DNA of 64,000 bases from Lentinula raphanica (taxonomy: Eukaryota; Basidiomycota; Agaricomycetes; Agaricales; Omphalotaceae), in contig JANVFP010000024.1 of the NCBI GenBank assembly GCA_027919835.1, positions 744,001 through 808,000 on the forward strand. Direction: 5' to 3'. The translations under genes and the position numbers were made by a program. Of the stretch, positions 35,854-46,891 are shown piece after piece. A model generated the notes under the pieces. It saw nothing but the letters and a program-made list of their open reading frames with translations, did no database searches and was not told where the DNA came from. Each line of letters begins with the position of its first letter. The first letter of the stretch is position 1.

Positions 35854-36020
35854 GTGGGTCAGGACCCCTGAAAGTCAACTGAAAAGTCGTTTCCGATATT
35901 TTCTGAAATAGGTGGTTTTTTCCGGGACATGATTTCGCCCAAACTTTCCGGGACATTGCCTCACACGTCTGTAGACTACCAAATTCTCCGGGACAGTGTA
36001 TCATAGGTCAAATTTTCCAT
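35854..36020. repeat. Probable 3' end of the older element with TCCGGGACA repeats
   Basis: Right after the stop of the older transposase, TCCGGGACA occurs three times in 65 bp (35931, 35946, 35987), each followed by a different word. This looks like the subterminal repeat region of the older element, comparable in position to the AATTCGGCC repeats of the younger one. Its terminal repeat could not be paired because the other end was not found. Confidence 0.5.
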
Positions 36021-36369
36021 GTATCACCACCTATGACATGCTCTATTAGACTATTACTCCAATTCATCTTCTCTCGCCTTCCGTTTCGATGTAGAGAGTT
36101 TTTGAGTGCCAGAATCTGAGCCCCAAGACTTTTATGAAGCTGTTCGTCCGGACTCATCACATATATATATATATATATCTACTATAGTAAGCATCTAAGC
36201 GGCAGAACATTAGAAATTAAGTCACTCTCATATGAGATGGACATGATTCACCAAATATGCCCTTAGTACTCATCCTGCTTATTCATGCTAACCTAACACC
36301 TCTCTCCTATTTCTCTTCTGCACCTCAGTCACAGTTCACCCTAGGAAAAGGCTAATTGTGCCTTGTTAG

Positions 36370-36580
36370 AAGTTTGAAATAATTATTGCTTCACCGAGTT
36401 ATTCTATATGTACCACAAAAGGGCAATATCGCCTTGCAAGGAGGTTTGGACATCACTTGATGCACAGGGTGTGGTACAAAAATAACATTCTGCCATTCTA
36501 AGCCTACCAGAAGACATTAATATTGCCTGATATTACTTGACACATAGGGCGTCCAGGAAGGACCAATATTGCTCTGTAAG
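36370..36580 (+). repeat. Dispersed ~80-bp unit, forward copies
   Basis: Two to three degenerate copies of the unit described at 43342-44661 (CTATATGTACCACAAAAGGGCAATATCGCC; GACACATAGGGCGTCCAGGAAGGAC). They run directly into the 18-bp minisatellite. The stretch from 36,021 to here holds only an (AT)n run near 36,163 and nothing coding. Confidence 0.7.
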
Positions 36581-36974
36581 GTTAACACACAGGCCCACGT
36601 GAACACACAGGCCCACGTTAACACACAGGCCCATGTTAACACACAGGCCCATGTTAACACACAGGCCCATGATGTTAACACACAGGCCCATGATGTTAAC
36701 ACACAGGCCCATGTTAACACACAGGCCCATGATGTTAACACACAGGCCCATGTTAACACACAGGCCCATGTTAACACACAGGCCCATGTTAACACACAGG
36801 CCCATGTTAACACACAGGCCCATGTTAACACACAGGCCCATGATGTTAACACACAGGCCCATGTTAACACACAGGCCCATGATGTTAACACACAGGCCCA
36901 TGTTAACACACAGGCCCATGTTAACACACAGGCCCACTTTAACACACAGGTCCACGTTAACACACAGGCCCACG
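36581..36974. repeat. 18/21-bp minisatellite, 21 units
   Basis: Twenty-one consecutive copies of GTTAACACACAGGCCCAT, of which several carry an extra GAT (21 bp). First and last units have C in place of T in the final step (CCCAC). Because all unit lengths are multiples of three and lack stops, long frames stay open on both strands (for example NTQAHV and LCVNMG repeats); these are artefacts. GTTAAC is itself a palindrome. Confidence 0.95.
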
Positions 36975-37079
36975 TTTGCTAAACAGACAGCCGTAGGGTT
37001 GGTTTTTTTTTCTTTTTGCTGCAAGGTTTGCTAAACAGACAGGTGTCTGTGTTTGTGTTAAGCAATATTTGTCGTTTCG

Positions 37080-37740
37080 CGGTAAGGATAGACTGGCAGA
37101 ATGCTGGCCTTCCAGGACGCCCTGCGTATCAAACTACATCCAGGACTTTCTCCTGGTGGAATGGCACCATCCTGCCCTTCCAGGAGGCCCTGCGTGTCGA
37201 ACAATATTTGCCCTGTTGTGGCAGGTATAGACCAGCACGATGCTGGCCTTCCAGGACGCCCTGTGTATCGCGCTACGAGAGGCGATGTTACTCTCTTGTA
37301 GTGGGAATGGAATAACAGGATCCTGTCCTTCCAGGAGGCCCTGTGTGTCAAGCAATATTTGCCATTTCGGTGGTCGGTAGCGTGTCAAGCATTATGCAAA
37401 TTTCTTGCGGGGCAATATTGCCGTGTTAGAGTAGGTATGGAATAGTCAAATGCTTGTTTTGCCTTATAAGAAGTTCCAAATATTGCTTCATCCTGTTATT
37501 CTATACCTACCACATAAGGGCAATATTGCCTTGCAAGGATGTTACTTGATACACAGAGTGTCCTCGAAAGACAGCAATAAGCATCCCCTTATTCTATACC
37601 TACCACAAATAATGCCATGATATTGCTTGACACATAGGGCGTCCCGGAAAGACCAATAGTGCCTTTCAAGGAGGTTTGTTGATTGCTTGATACATAGGGT
37701 GTCCTGGAAAGACAGCAAGGAGTATCAGTTGAGAGGAGAT
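37080..37740. repeat. Dispersed ~80-bp unit, inverted then forward copies
   Basis: From about 37,090 to 37,420 the unit is in reverse orientation (CTTCCAGGACGCCCTG occurs repeatedly, with GGTATAGACCAGCA); from about 37,430 to 37,720 it is forward (CTATACCTACCAC, CAATATTGCC, GGGCGTCC). The switch makes a large imperfect inverted repeat. No gene is seen from here to 38,848. Confidence 0.75.
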
Positions 37741-38364
37741 GATACAGCCTTTTGAGCTTTAAATTGGGATACGAACGAGAGAAATATTAGTGCATCTGTT
37801 ATTTTTACTGTAAGGAATTGCAGCAGCAGCGCAGAGTGTGTGTTTCCTTACTGCAAGGTATTGGTGGGTGGTTGTAATCAAAATAGGCATTGCCACTACG
37901 ACGGAATTCCAGTAAAGAAGGAATTGAGGAGTGAGCTTCCTGTATGGATTGCTGCAGAAGTAGCTATCTTCCTTTAAGCTCACTTGTCCGTTCACAATTT
38001 AGCCTAGGTGGTCCTTGGGGAAGTCCTTCCAGGACGCCCCTTCTTTCGCCTTGTCGCCTGCAATTTTTCTTTTTGAAACAACTTGGTGGTCTTGTGGTGC
38101 GTACTACATGACAAGCTTCGTACGAAGTCCTCTCCATCAATGCTAACCCTTTTACATTCAAATCTGTTGTGGTAGTACCCTGATAGTATCTAGCTCGGTA
38201 CTCTTTGCAACAAGAATGGGGTAACACGCCTTGCAAGGCGCCCTCAGGGCTGGGTATAATAGACCTTTTCCATCCAAGATTTACCCCTACAGTAGTTGAG
38301 CCTGTCCTTCTACGACGCCTCTTGTTTTTTTGTGTTGTTTTATGTGCAAACACCCAGGGGGGAC

Positions 38365-38430
38365 ACCGGGCTGGACTTCGGGGAAGCCGGGACGAAGTTC
38401 GGGGAAGTCGGGACGAAGTTCGGGGAACCG
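38365..38430. repeat. 21-bp minisatellite, short locus
   Basis: About three copies of GAAGTTCGGGGAAGCCGGGAC (reverse orientation of the array at 52845-52965). Flanks differ, so only the repeat itself is shared. Confidence 0.75.
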
Positions 38431-38848
38431 AGCCGGGCTACGGAGTGGGACGACATGAATGAATAAAATACAAGTTTTACTCATATGCAATAAGAGTTTA
38501 TTCACCAGATACAAGTTAGTGCATACGCTTCTTGAGGCAAACTGTAGTTTCGTTTCTTACGGTCCATAAAGGTGGAGAAATCACTCATTTCTCAAAAGAT
38601 TACACTCGTGTCATAACATTCGCCAAAACAGTTCTTCTATTTTACCCAGGCTTTCACCTCAAATTTTACACAGGACATAAAGAACAATAAAAGTAAACAA
38701 AAAGGGTAGAAACACAAACATGTACATGGGAATTCGAGGGATTTTTATGAGCTACATAAGTAAAATAGTCCAAGTCCAAAGCACATTTCAGTGATGAATC
38801 CACGTCTCGAGATATAGATGATGGACTGTACAAAAATCGGTCCTTAGA

Positions 38849-40493
38849 TTAGATGTGACAAAGGGGGCACTTCCAGTCCTGCTCAATGGCCGGCAAGACT
38901 GCCATCATCGACTCGGCAACGGCTTGAGGCGTCGCTCGCGAGCCCTGCTCGTAGGAGAGCGCCCAAGTGTTCGCCCAATCCCCCCCAGGAAATCCCTGCT
39001 TCGGTTTCCATTTCGTAGAGTGGAGAAAGTGATTTCCGGTAACGAGCCAGCCATGGACTCCTGCAGCGTGGCCGTGGGGATACAGCTCCTGCTCCCATCC
39101 TAAACCTCGAAGGATGGGAGCCTGCCGCAAAGCCTTCAGTATCTTGGGCGGACTATCCTTGGCATTCAAGTTGGTGTTGCTATGGTTGGTGGCATGACTT
39201 GCTACCCGAATAGGTGGCAGATAAGTCACTGTGATCCTCCCAAGATCCTTGGTCTCCTCGCTCTCTGCATCAGCATCAGTCTCTCCGTCCCCATTGTCCC
39301 CATCGTCGTTCTGGTCCTCGATCTCACTTTCCCCGTCGTCGTCGTCGTCGTTCTTATGGTCCTCATCCTGCTTTGGCCCCTCCTCATCGACGTCCATCTT
39401 CTCCTCCTGACCCTTCTGACCGAGGTTGGTCATATTATTATCCTTATCCTTTCCAGCCTTTGCAACGTCACTGGTGGCCGGTGAAGGAGGAGTACCTGCA
39501 ATCGCCGAGGATGTGCGTTGGCGAGTGGAAGATGGTACAACATGCGCAGGTCTTGAAGATGGAGGTGCTGGCGAAGGAACTGGGGGAGGTGTCGACGAAG
39601 GAACTGGGGGAGGTGTCGACGAAGGAACTGGGGGAGGTGCTGAAGACAGTTGATGTCCTGTTTGTGCTGGCGCCTCAAGAGAAGATTTGTCTGCAGATAC
39701 TTTTGTGACAGGTTTTCCTCCCTTAGCTTCCTCCGGATCTGGCAATGGGTCCACATGAAGGATACAGAACCAATGACGGCATCCCTGACAGTATACCTGA
39801 TAGCACGTATCGGGATCATATATATGCTTGCAGACATTGCATATATTGTCGAACCAGCGTCCGTTTCCCAAGACATCCAGACGACCAGTCTTGGTACTAA
39901 GGAAAAACCGATAGAAATACGCTTTTGCTGTAAGGAGGTGAAAATCGACATCTTCTATGTCGTCTGTAAGGAGATGTAGGCCAGCCAAATCTACAATAAT
40001 CAAGTTCAATAGCAGGCTTGATAGAGGGATATTCTGAGTCCTTACCTAAAACGTCCCGTTCGTCGATGATTCCTTCAATGTCCGTGTCGACAAACTCATT
40101 CTCGGCTAACCCGGCGATGAGTTCTGGGGGATACCCAATTTTGCGGAGGTACTTTTCAATTTCGGTCTTTCGAAGGAACCACGTTACGAGGACTTTTATC
40201 TCTTTGTTGATCTCAAGGATGCCTCTGATTGTCCCATAGGACAGAAGTTCACGTTCACGTTTGAAATTAGAGAGGCGATTCTTGATGCAAACTCTGAATG
40301 GAGAGATTGGTGAAACGGCTTGAGTCGAACTGAATTTGAGATTTACATACACGTCATGTAGTTCGATCGATGTTTTTTTGCCCTCCTCGAAGTAGAGTGT
40401 CAAGGATGTTCCCTTGTCACGTATCCGGGTGGCGGACTTGTTGCTCGGGCGGTATTTCCTTGTGTCGAGATTGATTTTGACTGGGGCAGGCAT
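38849..40493 (-). CDS. BAH-like plus Cys-rich zinc-finger protein, copy 1
   Basis: Three minus-strand exons, 40493-40351, 40293-40046 and 39990-38849, give 510 residues without a break. Residues 1 to about 170 resemble a BAH module (VLVTWFLRKTEIE, NEFVDTDIEGIIDE), a fold used to bind nucleosomes or chromatin proteins. A Cys/His cluster follows at 181-210 (CNVC, then YCQGC and HWFCILHV), PHD-like. Then come a PPPVPSST repeat, a Lys-rich segment, an acidic D/E tract and a compact C-terminal domain (VHGWLVTGNHFLHS, SYEQGSRATPQAVAESM) ending in KCPLCHI, another possible metal site. The same architecture and intron positions recur at 48616-46892 and, for the 5' part, at 63456-64000, so this is an expanding family. 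A chromatin role is inference from the BAH-PHD pairing. A TATA box lies about 40 bp upstream of the start. Confidence 0.78.
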
Positions 40494-40498
40494 GGCGC

Positions 40499-40601
40499 AT
40501 TCTAATCAACTCGATTTTGGCTGGTCTTTTATATGAGTCGTGAATTCATACTCAGAAATGGAGGTTTGTGATATGTCCAGAAGGACAATTATGTGACGAA
40601 T
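40499..40601 (-). promoter_or_regulatory. Upstream block conserved between BAH copies 1 and 2
   Basis: About 100 bp directly upstream of the start, nearly identical to 48620-48733. It contains TATAAAA on the minus strand (40533-40527), about 35-40 bp before the ATG, and a shared segment AGAAATGGAGGTTTGTGATA on the plus strand. Duplication carried the promoter with the gene. Confidence 0.5.
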
Positions 40602-40888
40602 AGAAGCAATAGAACGGGGATGATCGAGGATTCAGGAAGATGATGAAACGAAGTTTACCCACGAAATCACCTCTTTTTACGTGAAACTTACGTACGATTG
40701 AGTGAATGGATCACACCCGGCTCCACCGGTGTAGGTCCCAATCGGCACAGTCTGTTCTACTCTGTGAACGCCCTCCCCTGAGATTCTTCTATTTCCATAC
40801 ACACTACTTCAGGAAAATATATATACCTTTTACATATTTACAGGTATGTTCTTGAGTTTTACGCTCCTCACTCGGCCAGGTCACAGTA
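40602..40888 (+). promoter_or_regulatory. Divergent spacer with TATA box for the TEA gene
   Basis: Space between the BAH gene (minus) and the TEA gene (plus). TATATATA at 40818-40825 is 64 bp before the TEA start codon. Confidence 0.4.
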
Positions 40889-42508
40889 ATGGCCGACAGA
40901 TTTCCCGATAGCCCTTCGTTTGTTTACAATGAATCCTCCACGGATTTCTATCGTTCGACATTGGAATCAACCTCTCCCTTTAGTACTACAGCAAAATCTG
41001 GTTTGACGCCGCTTCGAAAGCACCACAAACTTCTGAAGGACGGCTCAGGTAATGAAGTTTGGCCCGAATCTGTGGAAAATGCATATTCATAGAAGGTAAG
41101 TATAGATGTCGGATGTTCAAAGCTCAGCCCTGTTTCCGACTATGATTGTTATTTGCTAACAGGTCTTCGAGCGTACACTCAGCCTCGACTGGTTCGCAAA
41201 ATCACGCGGTTAAAATTTCAGACGCTGCTGTACGCGGTCGCTCTCGCTTGCGTAATGCTTACCTTGTAAAGTATCTCGTGCACTATGAGATTGAACGCAC
41301 CCGGAAACAAGTTGCGTCTCATCTACAAGTGCTCAAGAATATGTGGAGGGCAGAGGGGAACTATGCCAGTGATCGCGTTTGAGGGTATAGATTGAAAAAC
41401 AACATTTCAATACCTCGTTATATCATTTCATTCAAGTTGCTCCGTTTTGCTGAATGATGCGGCGTAGACTTTTCCCTTGTCGTGGGTTCTGATTCTTTGT
41501 TAGTGTTGCAGACACAACCGTCCAACTCAGAGAATACAGCTAGTCGACGGCCTTCTTCACACTCTGTTTCCTCCACATCCTCTGGTTCTTCCAAGCTATC
41601 TTTCGCAACGGCCTCGCCGCAAGTATGGTCTAGGACGATGACATCGCCGAATTCGACTCTGGGCTCTTCTGTAAACTCTATTCCCTCTGGAGTACGAGAA
41701 CCTTACGAGGCACATAGTAGAGCATTGCAAAGCCCAGATGTCCAAAGTGGTGGCTTCCGAACAGTCGCAGGAGATGGATTCTCAATTTCTACAGCAATGG
41801 AGCTACCGTCAGGGATGATTCCTCTCACTGTCAATCTTGAAAAGCTCCTCGGAAGTGGTGTCGTGTCTTTACACTTGCAGCTAGACGTTCCTGATTTCCA
41901 GGCTGTCTCCTCTTCCTTCGAAGCGAAGACCATACAACCTGGTTTCACCGCTAGATTAGAGGCCGTTTGTCCAGTGGGAAGACACACATCGGCAATATCA
42001 TGCAAATGTATCACGTATGTGTGGGGTCCTACAAGCTCGCATGCCGACTGTTCTTTCCAAGTGGGAGATCCCATGGCGTACAAGAAGGAACCAATATTCT
42101 ACGAATCATCTATGTTGCGCCGAAAATTGCCTTCTATGATGCAAGGCTCTACTCACACAGAACCGCATCAACCTTTGGTATGCTTGAGCAAAGAAGAGGC
42201 TGAAATCCAAGCAGACATCTTGCAGTCAGAACAGGAAATATCGACTACTGCTTATGGACAGGTGACGATCTTCAACTTTCCAGAAAGTGTGCTGCCTACT
42301 TGCCGCCTGTTTGAGCAAGGTAAGTACTCTGATTCTCTTTGAACAATCTTTCATGCATATCTGTTTTTATGCTGTAGGAGCAATGATGATACAACAAGAA
42401 ATATGTTTCGCGGAACAGACAATTCTGTGCACGACATATAATCTAAATCGACACGCCAGCCAAATGATGAATTGGCTGTGCTGTATTGTTCACGAAGTAC
42501 AGCAGTGA
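40889..42508 (+). pseudogene. TEA/ATTS-domain transcription factor, disrupted in the TEA domain
   Basis: TEA/ATTS proteins (yeast Tec1, Aspergillus AbaA, animal TEAD) bind CATTCY-type sites. First half of the domain: LRKHHKLLKDGSGNEVWPESVENA in exon 1 (from 40889). Second half: RGRSRLRNAYLVKYL and ERTRKQVASHLQVLKNMW around 41,245-41,355. Between them the frame is broken: the exon with VENAYS meets TAG at 41,089 just before a perfect GTAAGT donor (41,095), while EGLRAY-like sequence after the acceptor (41,162) is in yet another frame. The rest looks healthy: a Ser-rich region and a globular part from about 41,500 to 42,318 (LTVNLEKLLGSGVVSLHLQLD), an intron, and a final exon 42,378-42,508. Either a recent pseudogene, a sequence error, or splicing I cannot resolve. 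Confidence 0.6.
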
Positions 42509-42789
42509 TGTTTGAGCATCACTTTATTGGACCTGGCTGGGGTTTTTGAATATGAGTGAAAATGAGTGTACATACAACTCGGGTGATGCGAGTTCCATTC
42601 TCGCAGTGGACATCGGGCTTGTACTCCATTTTACTGGGAGCGGTGAGTTTGGAGCTATTTTACTGAACGGGACAACCACCAGAGTTGGGACACACAAATA
42701 ATCGGACAAGTAGCACAACGAAACTAGTTCGGTTAGAGGTCGCGCGAACAGCTTCCCTGCTAGTGACGCCATTAATGGTACTTTTATGC
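42509..42789. other. 3' flank of the TEA gene
   Basis: No gene or repeat recognised. Confidence 0.35.
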
Positions 42790-43341
42790 TACAAGCTCCT
42801 GCAAATATATACCTACGACAAAAGGGTGTCATTAACTTATTACCTTGTAAGAAGCCTCTCGAATACTACCAAATACGCAGTGAGTCCAGGAAGAACAGCA
42901 TCCAGCTATCCCTACCACAAGAAAACAAGTTTTTAGGTGTAGCTTGGCAAAAGGGGCATCCAGGAAGGACAATATCCTGTTATTTTATTCATACCACACC
43001 ATTGCAACAAAGGGCGTTCTGGAAAGACAGCATCCCGCTATTCTACGCCTACCATAAAACGATGATATCACCTTACAAGAAGTTTCGAATCTTGCTTGAT
43101 ACTCAGGGCTTCCTGGAAGGACAGAATCATACTAATCCATACGTACCACAATAAGCCAATATTGCCTTGGAAGTTGGTTTTGATATGACTTGACATTCAG
43201 GGCATCCACAAAAGTGTTGAATATTGCCTGGCTAGAAGTCTTGGATATTGGTTGCCGCAAAGGGTATGCGTCTTGGAAGGACAGCATCAGGCTGACATCC
43301 TATTCTTACCACAAAAGGATAAATTGGTGTAAGAGATACCG
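42790..43341 (+). repeat. Dispersed ~80-bp unit, degenerate forward copies
   Basis: About five to six diverged copies of the unit at variable spacing: GGGCATCCAGGAAGGACAATATCCTG, GGGCGTTCTGGAAAGACAGCATCCCG, GGGCTTCCTGGAAGGACAG and so on, separated by CTACGCCTACCAT and GCCAATATTGCCTT blocks. Confidence 0.7.
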
Positions 43342-44661
43342 TATCTTACATTTATATGTGCTGAACGAACAGCTCGGTAGATCATAGACCGCACAATACA
43401 GTCACGGAAGAATACTTCAAAGTAACCTCGTATTGAATTTGCGCTCTGATCAACTCCCATACACTCATTTGGCTTCGAACTGACCGTGTGTACTTGCCGA
43501 ACAATCAATAATTAATCTTCTCGACTGGGCACACAGACAAGCCCTTTTGGTCTCTGTTAGCTCCTGTTATGAAACTGTTTTCCTTTCTTCGTATGACAGG
43601 ACGCTGTGATTCTATCTACAAGAAAGAAATATTGCCTTAATATTACTTGACACAGAAGGCGTCCTGGAAGGACCACATCCTGCAGGCTGCTAATCTATAC
43701 CTACAAAGAGGTTTGACTGGAAGGACGACATCCTGGGATCCTATGCCTAACACAAAAAAGCAATTGCTTCGATATTGCTTGACACATACTAGGGCGTCCT
43801 GGAAGGACATTATCTTGCTGTTCTATACCTACCACAAGAGAGTAATGTTACTTTGATATGACTTGACGCAGGGGGCGTCCTGGAAGGGCAGCATCCTGAG
43901 ATGCCATGCCTACAGAAAGAGTGCAATATTGCATTGATATTACTTGTCACATAGGGCGTCCTAGAAGGACAGCATCTTGCAATTATATATCTACCACAAA
44001 AGAGCAATATTGCCTAGATATATTCACACCATTCAAGGGTGTCCTAGAAGGGTCCGCATCCTCCTATTTTATACCTACCACAAAGGGCAATATCTTGGAA
44101 ATTGCTTGATACGCAGGCTGAGGTTGTCCTGGAAGGACAGCATCATGCGATCCCATGCTTACGAGAGCAATATTGCCTTTTGCTTGGGACATACATAGGG
44201 CGTCCTGGACGGACAGCATCCCGCGATTCTAGCTCTACCACAAGAGAGAAATATTGCCTTGACATTACTACATAGGGCGTCCTGGAAGGACTGTAGAACT
44301 CTTGGATATTGGTTGCCTCAAAGGGCGTGCGTCTGCATTCTGATATCCTAGTCTTGCCACAAAAGGATAATATTGGCTGGCACTGAGTTTGAAATTTTGC
44401 TTGACATACAGGGCATCCTGGAAGGACAGAGTCACACGATTTTTCTGTTGCAATATCTTGCAGCAAGAAAAACGCCTACCTTGCGCCTCTATACAGCCCT
44501 CTTTGTGTTAATGCTGCTGCAATTCCTCCCCGTTCAAAACCAGTGTGGTCGTCATGGATGATGGTACCAACTTTAGCATCCCTAAGTCTTGAGTAAAATT
44601 AATTTTAGGGCGGTCTATCATCTACAGAGCTGTTCGTTCAGCACATATAAATCTAAGATAA
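43342..44661. repeat. 1.3-kb block: ~80-bp satellite framed by 52-bp inverted repeats
   Basis: 43342-43393 and 44610-44661 are inverted copies of the same 52 bp with about five mismatches, both containing GCTGAACGAACAGC. Between them, from about 43,640 to 44,430, lie about ten copies of a unit with a period of roughly 75-88 bp. Consensus blocks: GGGCGTCCTGGAAGGACAGC, then ATCCTG, CTATACCTACCACAA, GCAATATTGCC and TTGATATTGCTTGACACA. GCAATATTGC is a perfect palindrome, and GTCCTGGAAGGAC can form a 5-bp stem with a 3-nt loop. Nothing coding is convincing. Inverted ends suggest the block moves or was amplified as one piece. Confidence 0.7.
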
Positions 44662-45200
44662 TACTGGTTCCACCACCGTTCTCATTACGCAGAACTAGGA
44701 TACAGTATGCCCTATATAATCTCAGTATTAGTACTAAATTAGCTCTTTCTGAAAAATCAGAAAACTGGATCGTGACGATCGATGACGCACTAGTGGACTT
44801 CAAAGCTTCAAGCTTCAAGCTTCATGTTTCTTTGACGTGATGGAATACCAGGATAATTATCGGAATATACATGAGAAGTGAGAGCAGAGTAATAAGATGA
44901 AGGTTGTAAATAAATAAATGTTTGCCGATTGATACCGATTGCAACTCGATAAGCCTGTAAATATTGCAGGCCCTGGGCCACCGTGATTAGCACTGTTCAT
45001 CAGTTGAAGTCTGAACAAAAACCGGTACCCGAGACACACCTTGTGAAGTTCGCAATGAACAGGAAAGTAAGGACCCCGTCACGGTACGGACTCAGTGCTT
45101 GCTAAATAATTGCTTTCAAACTTCAAGCTTTCAATGGGCGACGGAATGAGGGGAGCACAGAGATGCCCAGAGGGTGATGTTGTAAGAATGAAAATAAACC
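44662..45200. other. Unassigned sequence
   Basis: No gene recognised. Contains a short AAGCTTCAAGCTTCAAGCTTC run near 44,803. Confidence 0.35.
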
Positions 45201-45272
45201 GGCCAAAGCCAGGGATTGAACTTGCGCCTCCTGCCTTTCCTGTGCAGTGCTCTACCACTGAGCTACTGGGCC
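45201..45272 (-). tRNA. tRNA-like sequence, probably a pseudogene or SINE head
   Basis: The minus strand reads GGCCCAG TA GCTC AGTGGTA GAGC, a perfect D arm and A-box, and the ends GGCC/GGCC can pair as an acceptor stem with one mismatch. A CTGC/GCAG anticodon stem is possible with loop CAGGAAA. The T arm (around GTTCAATCC) does not form a proper stem, so a working tRNA is unlikely. Confidence 0.4.
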
Positions 45273-45629
45273 ATATTCCAATGAATGTTGGATTTCACAA
45301 TCCTAGCAGATGTGACTGGCCTGTGCTTGATGAATGAGGTTGAATGAAGTACTCAATGCAAGGGATCAGACGGGTGTTGAGGCACAAGGTTCTACAAGAT
45401 TTTACAGCAAGAATCATCGGTAGACCCTTGAAACCTATACGGTACTGATCATAAAACGCCAACTGGTATTAGCCTTATTAGCGCTGTTGGAGCACAGGTA
45501 GAAAGAGGTAAATCGTGATACGATAACAGTGGATATCATATTAATGGGTGAATGTTAGATACGGATCTCTTTCAGTCTGTCCTGTCGCGATAATCCGTGA
45601 TATGACAATGCCAAACACTTGTAAAGTGA

Positions 45630-45722
45630 ACCTGCTTAGCTCAACGGTAGAGCCCCGGATCTATGTACAAATATGACAAACTAAGCGTGCTGGCCCATGT
45701 GAGGTCGACTCTCGCGGCAGGT
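45630..45722 (+). tRNA. tRNA-like sequence, possibly intron-containing, degenerate
   Basis: ACCTGCT at the 5' end pairs with GGCAGGT at the 3' end (7 bp with one G-T), GCTC/GAGC forms a D stem around AACGGTA, and GTGAG-GTCGACT-CTCGC forms a T arm. The anticodon region is too long (about 40 nt) and its stem pairs poorly, so it would need an intron; the anticodon cannot be assigned with confidence. May be a pseudogene. Confidence 0.4.
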
Positions 45723-45784
45723 ATGTAACCACACCTTGTGATTTTTTTGACCTTCGGATGAATGCTCTCTACCACCTAGCATAG

Positions 45785-46120
45785 GTCCAGGACGCCCTTG
45801 TTGATGTCCTTTTAGGACCCAATATTTCTAACTTCTTCGAAGGTCATATTGCCCCCTTTTGTGGTAATTATAGGATATCAGGATGCTGTCCCTCCAGGAC
45901 ACCCTCTGTGGCAAATTTGCTCATATCCAAGACTCCTTACAGGGCAATATTGCCCTCTTGAGGTACGTATGGATTTGCAGGATTCTGTCCTTCCAGGATA
46001 CCCTTTCTGGCAAGCAATATTTCCCCAGTGTGGTTGGTATAGACCTTCCAGGACCCCCTGTGGGTCAAGTTATATCCAAAGCTTCTTGCAAGGCAATATT
46101 ACCCTTTTGTCGTAATATGA
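45785..46120 (-). repeat. Dispersed ~80-bp unit, inverted copies
   Basis: Four copies in reverse orientation (CCAGGACGCCC, CTCCAGGACACCCTCTG, CTTCCAGGATACCC, CTTCCAGGACCCCCTG) alternating with GGCAATATTGCCC. Confidence 0.75.
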
Positions 46121-46292
46121 ATTGGATCGAGCAGCAGGTGTTTAAAATAGAAATAGAAATGCGTACTACTTGGATTTCTTTATGATTCTCGGCAGGATGT
46201 TAGAATCTCAAAGACGATATATCAGCTCAAAGATTTTGCACTCAAGAAAGAACCTCCCAAATCATGCAAGAGTTCCGAGTTATATATAACAC

Positions 46293-46562
46293 TTGAAGCT
46301 TCGAAGTACTGATTATAATCAGAAGCCTGCGATGCCTGGCAAGAATCTTGATATGGATTCAGATATCGATGGGTACACAAAGCAGCTCATTCAGGAGCGC
46401 AATGAGGCAACTCTACGAGCAGATGTTGCTCAAGCTGGACTTTACCGTTTGCACAAGCTGTTGATGGTGGTAGGGGATGATTTGCGTGGTCTAGCATCTG
46501 CATTGTGCAGAGATGAGCCAGTGGCAAGACAGCATAGTTGGATGTACTTGCCGCAAGACTGA
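46293..46562 (+). CDS. Possible small coiled-coil protein
   Basis: Open frame of 89 residues with a helix-rich core (DGYTKQLIQERNEATLRADVAQAGLYRLHKLLMVV). TATATATA-like sequence lies just upstream (46,281). Not recognised; may be chance or one exon of a longer gene. Confidence 0.25.
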   Translation: MKLRSTDYNQKPAMPGKNLDMDSDIDGYTKQLIQERNEATLRADVAQAGLYRLHKLLMVVGDDLRGLASALCRDEPVARQHSWMYLPQD

Positions 46563-46891
46563 CATGTACAGAAAAGAATGAGTCTGCAAATCATGAGCAG
46601 AATGAACAGAGATTGCAGCAGCTCAACCCTACATACAGCTCTGGAAGAATCTAGTAGTGAATTTGTATTGGAAACGTAACTAAATTGTGAACGAACAGGA
46701 GTCAAATTATATTCATCATCACAAACCATTGTACTTATGAAGTATCACAGTCCGATATTGATAAGCAGGAGAGTCTTTCGTATGATGTTATACATATCTC
46801 GATATATATGGGAACAAGAAAAAGCGGGCAAAGCGGCGAAGGAGGCGACGGATATGAAAGCTGCACAAAGATTATGAACAAAAATCGGTCC

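Noticed and set aside
36581..36974. CRISPR-like regular repeat
   Set aside because: Units are contiguous with no unique spacers, and the genome is eukaryotic.
36517..37034. Several long frames on both strands with NTQAHV, LCVNMG or LTHRPM repeats
   Set aside because: Created by the 18/21-bp minisatellite, which has no stops in several frames; no start context, introns or homology.
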